Positions 25,810 to 35,336 are shown, numbered from the stretch's first letter. The stretch is 64,000 nt of DNA from Thiomicrorhabdus sp965602805 (GCA_965602805.1 CBFCZK010000012.1:1-64000); one strand, 5' to 3'. The notes: generated from the letters alone by a model not told the origin. Translations and numbers: made by a program.

Positions 25810-27036
25810 ATGAACATCAAACGCTTACTCTTTATTGGTTTTAGCATAATCATCTTTTTAGTCTCTTTAGCTGCATTCATTACTTATCAGATGGCTCGGG
25901 ATTCCTCTCACACGTTTAATACCGCTTTGAATGAGCAGTATGAAAAGCAGAACCTTATTCTAAAAATGCAGTTTCCTGCACGCAGTTACACCTTACATAT
26001 TCAGCAAGCAATTTTGGCTCAAGATGAATTTGATCGCGATGAAATGATTATGTTGGCCTATCATTTTGGGCGAACATATGATGAGCGCCGTGCTGACTTT
26101 ATGAAGGTGATGAATGCCAATGATGTCAAGTGGTTAACTGGGTTGGATTTTATAACGACCAGAGTAAATGCAGCAACAACCGAAATATTGAAAGTTCTGT
26201 CAGAGGGTGATGTTGAAAAGTCAGCAAGTTTAGTCCATAAAAGAGTGTTCCCATTAACGCGTGAATTTGAAGTCTATGTTAAAAGTTATGCAGACGGTCA
26301 GGAGGCAATTTTTAAAGAGAAATTAGCCCAAGAGGATGTCCTGCTAGACGAGTTGGTCCATAAAGTGGTGATTATTTCATTGTTTGTTATCTTAATTAGT
26401 ATGGGAATTGCATGGTTGGTTGGGCGTAGAATTCAATCTCTAGCGGATGAATTACTCGCCCTAAACGGGACTTTAGAGCAACGCGTTGAAGTTCGAACGC
26501 AAGCATTGAAACGCACACAAGAAAAGCTGATTAAAAAGAATAAGCACCTTAAACAGGTCTCGCGTGAAGATGCCTTAACGGGAACGCTTAATCGATTGGG
26601 GGTGCGCGAAATACTGCATACTCAACTCGAGCGTTTTAGAGGGGCGCAAGAGGATTTTTGTGTCATGTTTATTGATGTTGATTTCTTCAAGAATATAAAT
26701 GATATGCATGGTCATGAGGCGGGGGATGAGGTACTTATGTCTGTGACGGCTACCATCCTTAAGATTTTGCCAGAAAAATGCGCGATAGGCCGATGGGGAG
26801 GTGAAGAGTTTTTGATTGTCTGTCCGGGTAAAATTGATCAGGCAGTTGCGCTGGCAGAAATGGTACGTCAAGCGGTTTCGGCCTTACAGTATCGTGGGGG
26901 AAATCAAGTGACGATTAGTTTAGGTCTTGCCCAGGTTAATGGCAATGAATTAATGGATGATTTGTTGAAGCGAGCAGATAAAGCGCTCTATAAAGCAAAG
27001 TCAGAAGGGCGTAATAGAGCGGTCGTGGCAGCCTGA
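25810..27036 (+). CDS. Membrane-bound diguanylate cyclase (GGDEF)
   Basis: 408 residues. Makes cyclic di-GMP from two GTP. One membrane segment at about 7-27, a helical periplasmic sensor region, a second membrane segment at about 186-206, a short coiled coil, then a GGDEF domain (about 250-408). The active site reads GGEEF (330-334), an accepted active variant. The RxxD product-inhibition site is not seen just upstream (the preceding residues are EKCAIGRW), so feedback control is probably absent. Signal unknown. Confidence 0.92.
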   Translation: MNIKRLLFIGFSIIIFLVSLAAFITYQMARDSSHTFNTALNEQYEKQNLILKMQFPARSYTLHIQQAILAQDEFDRDEMIMLAYHFGRTYDERRADFMKVMNANDVKWLTGLDFITTRVNAATTEILKVLSEGDVEKSASLVHKRVFPLTREFEVYVKSYADGQEAIFKEKLAQEDVLLDELVHKVVIISLFVILISMGIAWLVGRRIQSLADELLALNGTLEQRVEVRTQALKRTQEKLIKKNKHLKQVSREDALTGTLNRLGVREILHTQLERFRGAQEDFCVMFIDVDFFKNINDMHGHEAGDEVLMSVTATILKILPEKCAIGRWGGEEFLIVCPGKIDQAVALAEMVRQAVSALQYRGGNQVTISLGLAQVNGNELMDDLLKRADKALYKAKSEGRNRAVVAA

Positions 27037-27111
27037 GAGTAAATTCTCAGGCGCTTAGCCTTTCATGGATAACGGCATTAAGGCTGTGGGCTTTATCTGA
27101 GTAAATTCAGT

Positions 27112-27768
27112 TTATGGCAGTACGAAACCAATGCTTTTATGAACGGCTTTCAGTGTGACCTGAGCTTGTTAAGGTGCAGTTTCTGCGCCTTGCTTTAGTA
27201 TCGCTTTCAAGGCCGTTTCATCTTCACGAATTTCATGATAACGGGCTTGCATAGGGGAAAGATAATCCACCACCAGTTCGCCTAATTCCACTTTAAGATG
27301 GCCATACATCTTACCTTCAAAATGTTTCACCACCTCATCAATCGGTAAACCACTGATGACTGAATAAATCGTCAATAAGTTAGACACGCCAGGTTTATTT
27401 TCTAAATCGTAATGGATTTCAGAGCCTGAATCTGTCGTGGCTTTCTTGAATTTTTTCAAAATCGTTTTCGGATCATCTAATAATCCAATAAAGTTACCTT
27501 TGTTTTCATCTGATTTTGACATCTTTGAAAGCGGGTCTTGCAGGCTCATAATGCGACCACCAGAGATGGCGGGTGCAATAAATGGTTCAGGGACTTTAAA
27601 GAGTTCTTTTTCAAAACGGTTGTTATAACGTGTCGCTAAGTCTCGAGTCAGCTCTAAATGTTGTTTTTGATCTGCGCCGACTGGCACCATCTCCGTTTGA
27701 TAAAGCAGAATGTCCGCCGCCTTTAACACCGGGTAGTTATACAAACCAATATCGATGTATTGTGAATG
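27112..27768 (-). pseudogene. trpS: trpS pseudogene, 5'-truncated
   Basis: A second, broken tryptophanyl-tRNA synthetase copy. The open part (191 codons, 27169-27744) covers the C-terminal half, including LSKMSKSDENKG. Homology continues past an in-frame stop (CAA changed to TAA at 27169-27171) to the natural end VLP-stop at 27112. On the 5' side homology fades near 27768, so the HIGH-like half with the active site is gone. Positions 27200-27714 are base-for-base identical to 29169-29683 in intact trpS, while the flanks differ clearly. Not expected to charge tRNA. Confidence 0.9.
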
Positions 27769-27903
27769 CTTTTTATATATTGTGCTTTTGCAGTTGCTCA
27801 GAGATTGTTTTTAGATCAGTCGCCAGTGCTATATCAATAAGACGGGGATGGAAAGCGGCCTCACTGCTAAATACTGAGCATTTGAGGCGCATAGGTGGCT
27901 ATT

Positions 27904-28863
27904 TTATGGTGTTGGCGGGATTATTTGTATGGTGACAGTTTCACCTGCAATGGCAGTCACGTTTTGCATGCCAATGAATTGTAAATCATCGCCGCTGACT
28001 TCGATGTTTTCTGCATCTGCATGACAGGTGAAGGCCAGGGTGTAATCTCCTGCAGCTAAATAACCCACTTCAAACTCATAAGCTGCAGAGGTTGTATTGT
28101 AGGTCACTAAAGAGGTGGCGACAGGTTCACGATCGACTTCAAGAGTGTTAATGTCAATCGGCGTGGCACTTAGGCCACTAAAAACATAGACGGCATTGTA
28201 GCTGTCGGGATCTTCATCTGAGCAGGTCCATAGGCTGGTATTGGACGTTAACAGTGTCGTTGCCACATTGCCGGAAATGTGTCCGGTGAGCGCATCCAGA
28301 GTCAGATGTAATACGGGTTTGAGTTTATATTGCTGGTTTCCCTGTACTACAATCGATTTGCGAACATCAAAGTCAATGGTGAATGCCGCTTCACCATTGT
28401 TAGGAATGACAATCTCGCCTTTGATCTTTAGGCCAGTTTGCGCACCACTGGGAATGTCCAGTTCAAACTGAGAACCGTCAGTTAGTTCGATAAAGGAATC
28501 GAAGATACCGTCCTGCAGGGCATTTACATGTAAGCGGACTTCAGAGTAGGTTCCCACTTCTAAGGGTTGTTCGGTTAATAAGCCAATTTGTTGACTACCC
28601 TGTAAAAGTAACAGGTCAATGATTTTCGGATCTTTAAAAGGGAAATAGAGCCATTGTGAAGTGTCATCTGGGCTGTCAACACCATCCGCAGGCTGTTTTT
28701 TTACGGAAACGCCTGTAAACTCAACAACGACTTTATTAGCATTATCAATTGGGGCGTCTGTAAGGTTTAAGCTAAGGGTTCCCGTGTTAGAGGTTTCACT
28801 GCCACCGCAACCACTCAATAAGGTAGATAGGCCGAATAAGCTAATCATAAATGCATGTTTCAT
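27904..28863 (-). CDS. DUF4382 domain lipoprotein
   Basis: 319 residues. Lipobox LLSGC (Cys19). The DUF4382 signature follows at once: TLSLNLTDAPIDNANKVVVEFTGVSVKK, then the LLLLQGSQQIGLLTEQPLEVGTYSEVRLHV block. Predicted beta-rich, outer-membrane or periplasmic; function unknown. The C-terminal part (about 185-319) resembles a carboxypeptidase-regulatory or transthyretin-like beta domain, an inference. Start supported by GGAGAATCTCTT. Lies between the trpS pseudogene and intact trpS, so it, or an insertion that carried it, separates the two copies. Confidence 0.85.
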   Translation of the reverse strand: MKHAFMISLFGLSTLLSGCGGSETSNTGTLSLNLTDAPIDNANKVVVEFTGVSVKKQPADGVDSPDDTSQWLYFPFKDPKIIDLLLLQGSQQIGLLTEQPLEVGTYSEVRLHVNALQDGIFDSFIELTDGSQFELDIPSGAQTGLKIKGEIVIPNNGEAAFTIDFDVRKSIVVQGNQQYKLKPVLHLTLDALTGHISGNVATTLLTSNTSLWTCSDEDPDSYNAVYVFSGLSATPIDINTLEVDREPVATSLVTYNTTSAAYEFEVGYLAAGDYTLAFTCHADAENIEVSGDDLQFIGMQNVTAIAGETVTIQIIPPTP

Positions 28864-28994
28864 AAGAGATTCTCCAGTATTCTGAAAAAGATTGTTCAGT
28901 ATTCATCTTACATGAATTGACTATGCTAAATAAAGAGTTTATTTTTTTGATAAATGGGTTAAGTGGCTTTGAGTAATGATTTTTTTGGAAGCTT

Positions 28995-29006
28995 ACCAGG
29001 CCTGGA
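28995..29006. repeat. 12-bp palindrome, near-perfect copy
   Basis: ACCAGGCCTGGA, 11 of 12 bases, between the DUF4382 gene and the trpS terminator. Confidence 0.6.
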
Positions 29007-29021
29007 GGGTTTTAAAGGTTC

Positions 29022-29050
29022 AAATAAACCCGCTGATAAAAACGGGTTTT
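29022..29050 (-). terminator. Terminator after trpS
   Basis: AAACCCG / CGGGTTT arms around a 10-base loop; on the minus strand followed by ATTTG, only a weak T-run. Confidence 0.6.
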
Positions 29051-29080
29051 AGAGTGAAAGTTTTGTCATTCATAACGGGA

Positions 29081-30091
29081 TTAGGGCAGTACAAATCCAA
29101 TGCTTTCGTGGACTGATTTTAAGGTTTTCTGAGCTTGTTGACGAGCGGTCGCGGCACCTTGTTTTAGAATCGCTTTCAAGGCCGTTTCATCTTCACGAAT
29201 TTCATGATAACGGGCTTGCATAGGGGAAAGATAATCCACCACCAGTTCGCCTAATTCCACTTTAAGATGGCCATACATCTTACCTTCAAAATGTTTCACC
29301 ACCTCATCAATCGGTAAACCACTGATGACTGAATAAATCGTCAATAAGTTAGACACGCCAGGTTTATTTTCTAAATCGTAATGGATTTCAGAGCCTGAAT
29401 CTGTCGTGGCTTTCTTGAATTTTTTCAAAATCGTTTTCGGATCATCTAATAATCCAATAAAGTTACCTTTGTTTTCATCTGATTTTGACATCTTTGAAAG
29501 CGGGTCTTGCAGGCTCATAATGCGACCACCAGAGATGGCGGGTGCAATAAATGGTTCAGGGACTTTAAAGAGTTCTTTTTCAAAACGGTTGTTATAACGT
29601 GTCGCTAAGTCTCGAGTCAGCTCTAAATGTTGTTTTTGATCTGCGCCGACTGGCACCATCTCCGTTTGATAAAGCAGAATGTCTGCTGCCATTAAAACGG
29701 GGTAATCATACAAACCCACATTAATATTTTGTGAATGCTTTTGAGACTTATCTTTAAACTGAGTCATACGGTTCAGTTCACCCATATAGGTCGAACAATT
29801 TAAAATCCACGCCAGTTCGGAATGTTCTGGGACGTGCGATTGAATGAAAACCGTACTCTTGTCTGGATCAATTCCAGCGGCTAAATACAGCGCGACAAAA
29901 TCTAAACTACGGTTCATTAAATCTTTAGGGTCTTGTTCAACCGTGATGGCGTGCATATTCACCAAAGAGAAAAGACAGTTATAGTCATCCTGCATAGTCA
30001 CCCAATTTTTAATGGAGCCAATGTAGTTGCCAAGCATAAGGTCGCCAGAAGGTTGAATGCCACTGAATAATGTAGGTTTAGTCTTGCTCAT
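29081..30091 (-). CDS. trpS: Tryptophanyl-tRNA synthetase
   Basis: 336 residues, normal length. Class I synthetase charging tRNA-Trp. The ATP-site signature is GIQPSGDLMLGNYIGSIKNW at residues 10-29, the KMSKS loop is LSKMSKSDENKG near 195-205, and the tail is AQKTLKSVHESIGFVLP. The gene holds the donor or recipient of the 515-bp tract shared with the pseudogene at 27112. Confidence 0.97.
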   Translation of the reverse strand: MSKTKPTLFSGIQPSGDLMLGNYIGSIKNWVTMQDDYNCLFSLVNMHAITVEQDPKDLMNRSLDFVALYLAAGIDPDKSTVFIQSHVPEHSELAWILNCSTYMGELNRMTQFKDKSQKHSQNINVGLYDYPVLMAADILLYQTEMVPVGADQKQHLELTRDLATRYNNRFEKELFKVPEPFIAPAISGGRIMSLQDPLSKMSKSDENKGNFIGLLDDPKTILKKFKKATTDSGSEIHYDLENKPGVSNLLTIYSVISGLPIDEVVKHFEGKMYGHLKVELGELVVDYLSPMQARYHEIREDETALKAILKQGAATARQQAQKTLKSVHESIGFVLP

Positions 30092-30220
30092 ATTGAATTC
30101 TTTTTGATGTATTTAAGATGGGCGCTATTTTCGCACTTTCTGCTAGGAATAACTAGAGAGAAGGACGATAAGCAGGGTAGGTTGTGGTCTTTGATGAGAG
30201 TGTACGGCAAGCTCAAGACA

Positions 30221-30676
30221 TTAGAATATAAATGGAATCAGTTTTTTAGTTTGCTGCTGATAGAACGTGTAGTCAGGCAAGCGCTCAATTAATAGGCTTT
30301 CCTCATAGTGCAGCTTGACCAACAATGTTAATAGCAGTAACCCAATAAAAAGTAGGCTCAGAATGCTGGCCTGAAACATGACCCATGGTATGAAAAACAG
30401 CAGTATCGACAGGTACATAGGGTGGCGGATATATTGATATGGCCCCGTTGTCACCAAGTTTATTTCAGGCATTGGGTCAGGCACAATATTGAAATGACCA
30501 ATGTGCATAGTTTTTAGAGCCCAGAGTCCAATGAGAATGGCGAGTAGCTGCAGGGGTAAAATTTGCCAAGCGATACTCCATGGTAGAACCCACATTAGCA
30601 AAGCAATTAAAGAAAATTGCAGGGTTACCAGTGAGAATGAAAGTAGTGGGTGTTTGAATTGGGTCTTGTGAGACAA
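30221..30676 (-). CDS. Isoprenylcysteine carboxyl methyltransferase (ICMT)-like membrane protein
   Basis: 151 residues with about four membrane helices. The SAM-binding signature of bacterial ICMT/PEMT-type methyltransferases is present: GPYQYIRHPMYLSILLFFIPW, then HYEESLLIERLPDYTFYQQ near the end. The substrate is unknown in bacteria, where prenylated proteins are rare. Monocistronic, convergent to nothing; trpS lies downstream on the same strand. Confidence 0.8.
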   Translation of the reverse strand: MSHKTQFKHPLLSFSLVTLQFSLIALLMWVLPWSIAWQILPLQLLAILIGLWALKTMHIGHFNIVPDPMPEINLVTTGPYQYIRHPMYLSILLFFIPWVMFQASILSLLFIGLLLLTLLVKLHYEESLLIERLPDYTFYQQQTKKLIPFIF

Positions 30677-30929
30677 AATCGTGAACCTTTTTGATGGTCA
30701 AATGCTGAGTGTACAAAGAAGTTTACTGGCTTGCTAGCCGTTAAAACAGTTTGTTTTGGTGCTTTTCATGGCTTTCATTTTAACCAAACTTTAGATGTTT
30801 TGTAAGGTTATATGTTGGGCTGTACGGGCTCTATTGGAGGCTTATCGTTGTTAGTGGTCAACAATCGGCGTAAAACTTGGGTAATGCGTTGAAGTCTGAG
30901 TAAAAATCGCTAAAATGGGAGGTTAACTC

Positions 30930-30974
30930 ATGAGACAAAAACTGAACTTACTCTATGCGACGAATTATTCGTAA
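30930..30974 (+). CDS. Possible 14-aa leader ORF overlapping pcnB start
   Basis: ATG at 30930 follows a strong GGGAGG. It encodes MRQKLNLLYATNYS and ends 20 bases inside pcnB in another frame. Since pcnB itself has no clear ribosome binding site, translation of this ORF could feed pcnB by coupling. Confidence 0.35.
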   Translation: MRQKLNLLYATNYS

Positions 30975-32397
30975 AATCACCTCCTATTTCATTTCTCCTA
31001 AAAAGCCTACGGTACCTGTCTATGGTGATGAGCCATTAGTCTTAACGCGTGATGAACATAATATTTCCAGAAGCGATCTGGATAAAGCCGCTTTAGATGT
31101 TTTATATGGTTTCAAACGTACTGGCTACGATTCTCACTTGGTTGGCGGTTGTGTCCGTGATCTGTTGTTAGGTCTTGAACCTAAGGATTTCGACATCGTA
31201 ACGGATGCGGAGCCGGATGAAGTTAAGCAGGTTTTTAAACAGCGCTGTCAGTTGATAGGTCGTCGTTTTAGATTGGCGCATGTTCGCTTTGGACGAATGG
31301 TCATCGAAGTTGCGACTTTCCGTGGGCAAGGCGAAGGTCAAGGCAGCACCGAACGAAAAGATCGCTTTGGACGTAATGGTAAGTTTTCGGGTGCCGCACG
31401 TGAAGTGGATGATACGGGACGCTTAGTGCGTGATAACGTTTATGGCACGATGGAAGAAGACGCTTGGCGTCGTGATTTCACGGTCAATGCGCTGTATTAC
31501 AATATTAAAGACTTTACGATTGTGGATTACACGGGTGGTTTGGATGATATGGACGCCGGTCAGATGCGTCTCATTGGTGACCCTAAAACCCGTTACCGTG
31601 AAGATCCTGTTAGATTGATCCGAGCTGTTCGCTTTGCCGCCAAGCTTGGTTTTAAAATTGAAAAGTATACTGAAGCACCGATGGTTGAGATGGCACCTTT
31701 ACTGCGTGATGTTTCGCACGCCAGAATGTTTGAAGAGGTTCTCAAACTATTCCACAGCGGTGTCGCGGTTCAGGTTTTCGAGAAGCTTCGCCACTATCAT
31801 ATGTTTGAACATCTCTTCCCATTAACAGATCAAATATTACGTGAAGAACAAGATGGTTTTCCGAGAATGTTAGTCATCGAAGCGCTAAAGAGTACCGATA
31901 GTCGTATTCGTGAAGGCAAAACGGTTAACCCATCATTCTTGTTTGCAGCACTTCTTTGGGAGCCAATGATACAACGCAAGAAAGCGCATTTGGACTCTGG
32001 AATGCATCATCAGGATGCTTTGTTCGCGGCGGCGGATGATGTTATTGGGGCGCAAATAAAATCTACAGCGATTCCAAAGCGTTTTACAGCGCAGATTAGA
32101 GAGATTTGGAGTTACCAATACCGACTGCCAAATCGTCAAGGAGACCGTGCGCAGAAATTGAGAGAGCATCCTCGTTTTAGAGCGGCATATGACTTTATGG
32201 GAATTCGAGCCGCTGCTGGAGAGACTGAACTGCAAGAAATATTTGATTGGTGGACAGAGTATCAAACCAAAGACTCTGTTGAACAGGTTGCTTTTGCAAA
32301 CGAAGTTGAAAGACCTGAGCGTCAGAAAAAGCCGCGCAAAAATCGTAATTTCTATCGCAAACGTAGTCAATCAAGTCGTAATCAAGCGTCAGAATAA
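30955..32397 (+). CDS. pcnB: Poly(A) polymerase I
   Basis: 480 residues (E. coli 465). Adds A-tails to RNA 3' ends and so promotes decay. Nucleotidyltransferase motifs: LVGGCVRDLLLGLEPKDFDIVTD with catalytic Asp78/Asp80, the RRDFTVNALYYNI motif and GGLDDMDAGQMRLIGDP; the tail is strongly basic (RKNRNFYRKRSQSS), as in PcnB and not in the related CCA enzyme. Start of the pcnB-folK-panB-panC group, the same order as in E. coli. Weak own ribosome binding site; see the leader ORF. Confidence 0.96.
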   Translation: MRRIIRKITSYFISPKKPTVPVYGDEPLVLTRDEHNISRSDLDKAALDVLYGFKRTGYDSHLVGGCVRDLLLGLEPKDFDIVTDAEPDEVKQVFKQRCQLIGRRFRLAHVRFGRMVIEVATFRGQGEGQGSTERKDRFGRNGKFSGAAREVDDTGRLVRDNVYGTMEEDAWRRDFTVNALYYNIKDFTIVDYTGGLDDMDAGQMRLIGDPKTRYREDPVRLIRAVRFAAKLGFKIEKYTEAPMVEMAPLLRDVSHARMFEEVLKLFHSGVAVQVFEKLRHYHMFEHLFPLTDQILREEQDGFPRMLVIEALKSTDSRIREGKTVNPSFLFAALLWEPMIQRKKAHLDSGMHHQDALFAAADDVIGAQIKSTAIPKRFTAQIREIWSYQYRLPNRQGDRAQKLREHPRFRAAYDFMGIRAAAGETELQEIFDWWTEYQTKDSVEQVAFANEVERPERQKKPRKNRNFYRKRSQSSRNQASE

Positions 32398-32428
32398 TAA
32401 GCGAGTTGGCTTGATAGAGGTGTCTTAG

Positions 32429-32917
32429 ATGGCGAATGTCTATATCGGGTTAGGAAGCAATCTTGATAACCCGCTTTTCCAATTACAAGTTGCAACTCAG
32501 TCTTTACAGCTACTGCCCGAAACTTCCCTAATGAGCTGTTCTCAGTTTTATGGTTCAAAGCCATTGGGGCCGGATGATCAGCCTGACTTTGTGAATGCCG
32601 TTTGTCAGCTTGAGACACAATTGTCTCCTTTGGCCTTACTTTCAGCTTTGCAGCAGATTGAGCTTGAGCAGGGTCGAATTAAGAAACGCCACTGGGGTGA
32701 GCGCTTAATTGATTTGGATATTCTTTTGTACGCTGATCAAATCATCAAGACGCCAGACCTAACGATTCCGCATGCTGAAATGACTTTACGGGATTTCGTC
32801 TTGATTCCTTTGGCAGAAATTGCACCAGGCCTGGTTATTCCCGGTTTAGGCAATGTCGAATCCTTAATTTCGAACTTAGAAGCTTCTTATTTAAAGCCAC
32901 TTACTTTAAGTCTTTAA
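32429..32917 (+). CDS. folK: 2-amino-4-hydroxy-6-hydroxymethyldihydropteridine pyrophosphokinase
   Basis: 162 residues. Transfers pyrophosphate to hydroxymethyl-dihydropterin in folate synthesis. Family motifs: IGLGSNLDNP at the start, YGSKPLGPDDQPDFVNAVCQL, and HWGERLIDLDILLY with the metal-binding Asp pair. 31 bases after pcnB. One perfect 12-bp palindrome inside, read as Pro-Gly-Leu-Val. Confidence 0.95.
   Translation: MANVYIGLGSNLDNPLFQLQVATQSLQLLPETSLMSCSQFYGSKPLGPDDQPDFVNAVCQLETQLSPLALLSALQQIELEQGRIKKRHWGERLIDLDILLYADQIIKTPDLTIPHAEMTLRDFVLIPLAEIAPGLVIPGLGNVESLISNLEASYLKPLTLSL
32824..32835. repeat. 12-bp palindrome, copy 9 (inside folK)
   Basis: Perfect copy, read as part of APGLVIP in folK. 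Confidence 0.9.
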
Positions 32918-33009
32918 ATTAGCGCTGAGACTTCAAAACTCTGTCCATGTTATGCATCGGCACAGTCCATATTATGTAGATTAATCTGTAGGTTCATAGG
33001 TCATTACCC

Positions 33010-33801
33010 ATGCGTAAATCGCTCTCTCAAATAAAGAAAATGTATCAAACAGGTGATCTCATCACTTGTTTAACGGCTTATGATGCCTCCTATGCTTATT
33101 GGATTGGGCAGGCGGGTGTCGATATGATTCTGGTCGGTGACTCGTTGGGCATGGTTGTTCAGGGGTGCGCGACCACACTGCCGGTGACGGTAGACGATAT
33201 GGTTTATCACACGCAAATGGTGCAAAGGGGTAATGACCAGGCCTGGTGTATTGCTGATATGCCTTTTATGTCAGATTCTACGCTTGAAAAAGCTCTACAA
33301 AGCGCGTCGCGCCTAATGAAAGAGGGCGGAGCAAATATGGTCAAGCTGGAGGGTGGACAACGTATCCTGCCTATGGTGTCGACTTTATCTCAACTCGGTA
33401 TTCCAGTGTGTGGCCACCTAGGCTTGTTACCACAGTCCGTTGAAAAACATGGTTATAAGGTTCAGGGGCGTGATGATGAGTCGGCGAATGTCTTATTAGC
33501 GGACGCTTTGGCATTACAATCAGCGGGTGCTGAAATGCTAGTATTAGAGTGCGTGCCTTCGGCGTTGGCGAAAAAGATTACTCAACAGCTTTCTATCCCT
33601 GTTATCGGCATTGGTTCAGGTTCAGGAACGAGCGGACAGGTTTTAGTGTTGCATGATATGTTGGGTGTAACAGTGGGTAAGGCTCCGAAGTTTTCCAAAA
33701 ACTTTTTAGCGCAGTCGGACTCAATACAAAGTGCCCTTCAAAGCTATGTCTCAGACGTTAAGTCAGGGCATTTTCCTGCACCTTGTCACGAAGTAGGGTG
33801 A
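33010..33801 (+). CDS. panB: Ketopantoate hydroxymethyltransferase
   Basis: 263 residues. Adds a hydroxymethyl group from methylene-THF to ketoisovalerate, the first step of pantothenate synthesis. Motifs: TAYDASYAYWIGQAGVDMILVGDSLGMV with the metal-binding Asp, the MKEGGANMVKLEGG segment, and IGIGSGSGTSGQVLVLHDMLG. A perfect 12-bp palindrome lies within, here in another frame (Gln-Ala-Trp). Six bases separate it from panC, so the two are surely co-transcribed. Confidence 0.96.
   Translation: MRKSLSQIKKMYQTGDLITCLTAYDASYAYWIGQAGVDMILVGDSLGMVVQGCATTLPVTVDDMVYHTQMVQRGNDQAWCIADMPFMSDSTLEKALQSASRLMKEGGANMVKLEGGQRILPMVSTLSQLGIPVCGHLGLLPQSVEKHGYKVQGRDDESANVLLADALALQSAGAEMLVLECVPSALAKKITQQLSIPVIGIGSGSGTSGQVLVLHDMLGVTVGKAPKFSKNFLAQSDSIQSALQSYVSDVKSGHFPAPCHEVG
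33236..33247. repeat. 12-bp palindrome, copy 10 (inside panB)
   Basis: Perfect copy. In panB it is read in a different frame (DQAWC), unlike the Pro-Gly-Leu-Val copies. Confidence 0.9.
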
Positions 33802-33807
33802 TTTGTT

Positions 33808-34656
33808 GTGCAAGTTTTTGAAAGTGTTACTGAGCTTAGAGAGCAAGTTTTAAACTGGAAAATACAAGGTCTTAGCGTTGGTTTTGTGCCAACTATGGGT
33901 AATCTGCATGCAGGGCATTTAAGTTTGGTAACCTTGTTGCAAGCGCAATGCGATAAGGTGGTTGTCAGTATTTTTGTGAATCCTACCCAGTTTGGCCCTA
34001 ATGAAGATTTTGATCGTTATCCGCGTACTTTCCAAGTCGATCAGCAACAATTGATCTCCGTTAATGCGGATGCCATCTTTGTACCTTCGGTCGAACAAAT
34101 TTACCCGCATGGTCTTTTACAAACCGTCGTATCGGTTCCAAAGAGTCTTACGGCTTTACTGGAAGGCGCAAGTCGACCTGGTCATTTTGATGGTGTATCC
34201 ACAGTGGTTACCAAATTGTTTAATATGGTTCAGCCCGACTTTGCAGTCTTTGGTCAAAAGGATTATCAGCAGTTACGCGTTATCCAAACGATGGTGGCTG
34301 AGTTGGCAATTCCTGTTACCGTGGTGGCGGCCCCTATCTCCAGGGCAGAAGATGGTTTGGCATTAAGTTCACGTAATCAATATTTGAATGCCGAACAGCG
34401 GTCGATTGCCCCAACGTTGAATGCAGTGTTATTAGAGATTGCCCAGGCACTCGAATCAGGCAACCGAAACTTCGATGCTTTAACGCAATCTGCTACACAG
34501 AGACTTCTGTTGGAAGGCTTTGATGTTGTCGATTATATACAAATCTGCGATCCGTTAACCCTGTTGCCTGCCACAGAGAATCAATCAAATTTTGTTATTT
34601 TAGCCGTTGTTTCTTTAGGTGAGACCCGTCTGTTGGATAATATTTTGCTAAGTTAA
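33808..34656 (+). CDS. panC: Pantothenate synthetase
   Basis: 282 residues. Joins pantoate and beta-alanine with ATP. Nucleotidyltransferase HIGH-like motif in FVPTMGNLHAGHLSL, FVNPTQFGPNEDFDRYPR, SRPGHFDGVSTVVTKLFN, VFGQKDYQQL and the KMSKS-equivalent SRNQYL. The start is a GTG or adjacent codon at 33808, directly after panB. Its co-substrate comes from panD, found 1.5 kb away in opposite orientation. Confidence 0.96.
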   Translation: MQVFESVTELREQVLNWKIQGLSVGFVPTMGNLHAGHLSLVTLLQAQCDKVVVSIFVNPTQFGPNEDFDRYPRTFQVDQQQLISVNADAIFVPSVEQIYPHGLLQTVVSVPKSLTALLEGASRPGHFDGVSTVVTKLFNMVQPDFAVFGQKDYQQLRVIQTMVAELAIPVTVVAAPISRAEDGLALSSRNQYLNAEQRSIAPTLNAVLLEIAQALESGNRNFDALTQSATQRLLLEGFDVVDYIQICDPLTLLPATENQSNFVILAVVSLGETRLLDNILLS

Positions 34657-34729
34657 CTTAGCATCCATTTCTGAGTTAGTATTGTCTATTTGTAAGCAAA
34701 GTTTAGTTAAAAGTGTTGTTTTAACTGCA

Positions 34730-35336
34730 TATTCTTAAGTGGCCTGCTCTTTAGGTCGTGATTTTCAGGTATTAATATTGTCCTGATTGCCATGGCAATG
34801 GGGCCTTCCTTGGGTTTGTTTTTCAACGTTCCCTCTATCATGATTGTCTTCGGTGGCACGATTGCTGCCACCATGATTCGTTTTTCAAAGAAAGAATCTA
34901 TCAGCGCATTCGGCATGTCATTCAGTGTAATGAAAGTCAACTCAGAAATTGAAGAGATTAATCATACCTTCTATGCAAACGGTGTTCGCATGCTGGTAGA
35001 TGATTATGCCTTGCCATTGGTGACACAGACCCTCAAAGAAAAAAATAAATAGCTGATTGAAAAAGCGGAAACAAGTGCTGGTGTGTTTCGTGCCATTGGG
35101 GAAGCCGCTCCGGCTTTTGGCATGATTGGAACTTTGGTCGGCTTAATTCAAATGCTGTCTAATCTAAGTGATCCTTCATCGATTGGACCTCCATGGCTGT
35201 GGCGTATCGTCAAAATTTGATTATTGAAGCGATTCACAGTATTGGTGAAGGGTATACTCCTGCCGTCATGAGAGACTTGTTAGCGCCTTATTTTCAAGGG
35301 GCTAAAAAGGTAGGCTTGGATGTCAAAGAGAGTTAA
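34730..35336 (+). pseudogene. motA: motA (flagellar stator) pseudogene
   Basis: Clear remains of a PomA-like stator subunit: IAMAMGPSLGLFFNVPSIMIVFGGTIAATMIRF, then FGMSFSVMKVNSEIEEIN, then LIEKAETSAGVFRAIGEAAPAFGMIGTLVGLIQML, and a C-terminus QNLIIEAIHSIGEGYTPAVMRDLL. The frame is broken by a decayed start, a stop at 35050-35052, a frameshift near 35190 and a deletion of the segment after MAVA that should hold the last membrane helices. Not functional. Confidence 0.9.

Noticed and set aside
27169..27744. A second functional trpS
   Set aside because: It lacks the 5' half with the ATP-binding motif and has an in-frame stop; the reading frame survives only through the shared tract.
31933..32370. 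Minus-strand ORF inside pcnB
   Set aside because: Antisense shadow; no family likeness and fully covered by pcnB.
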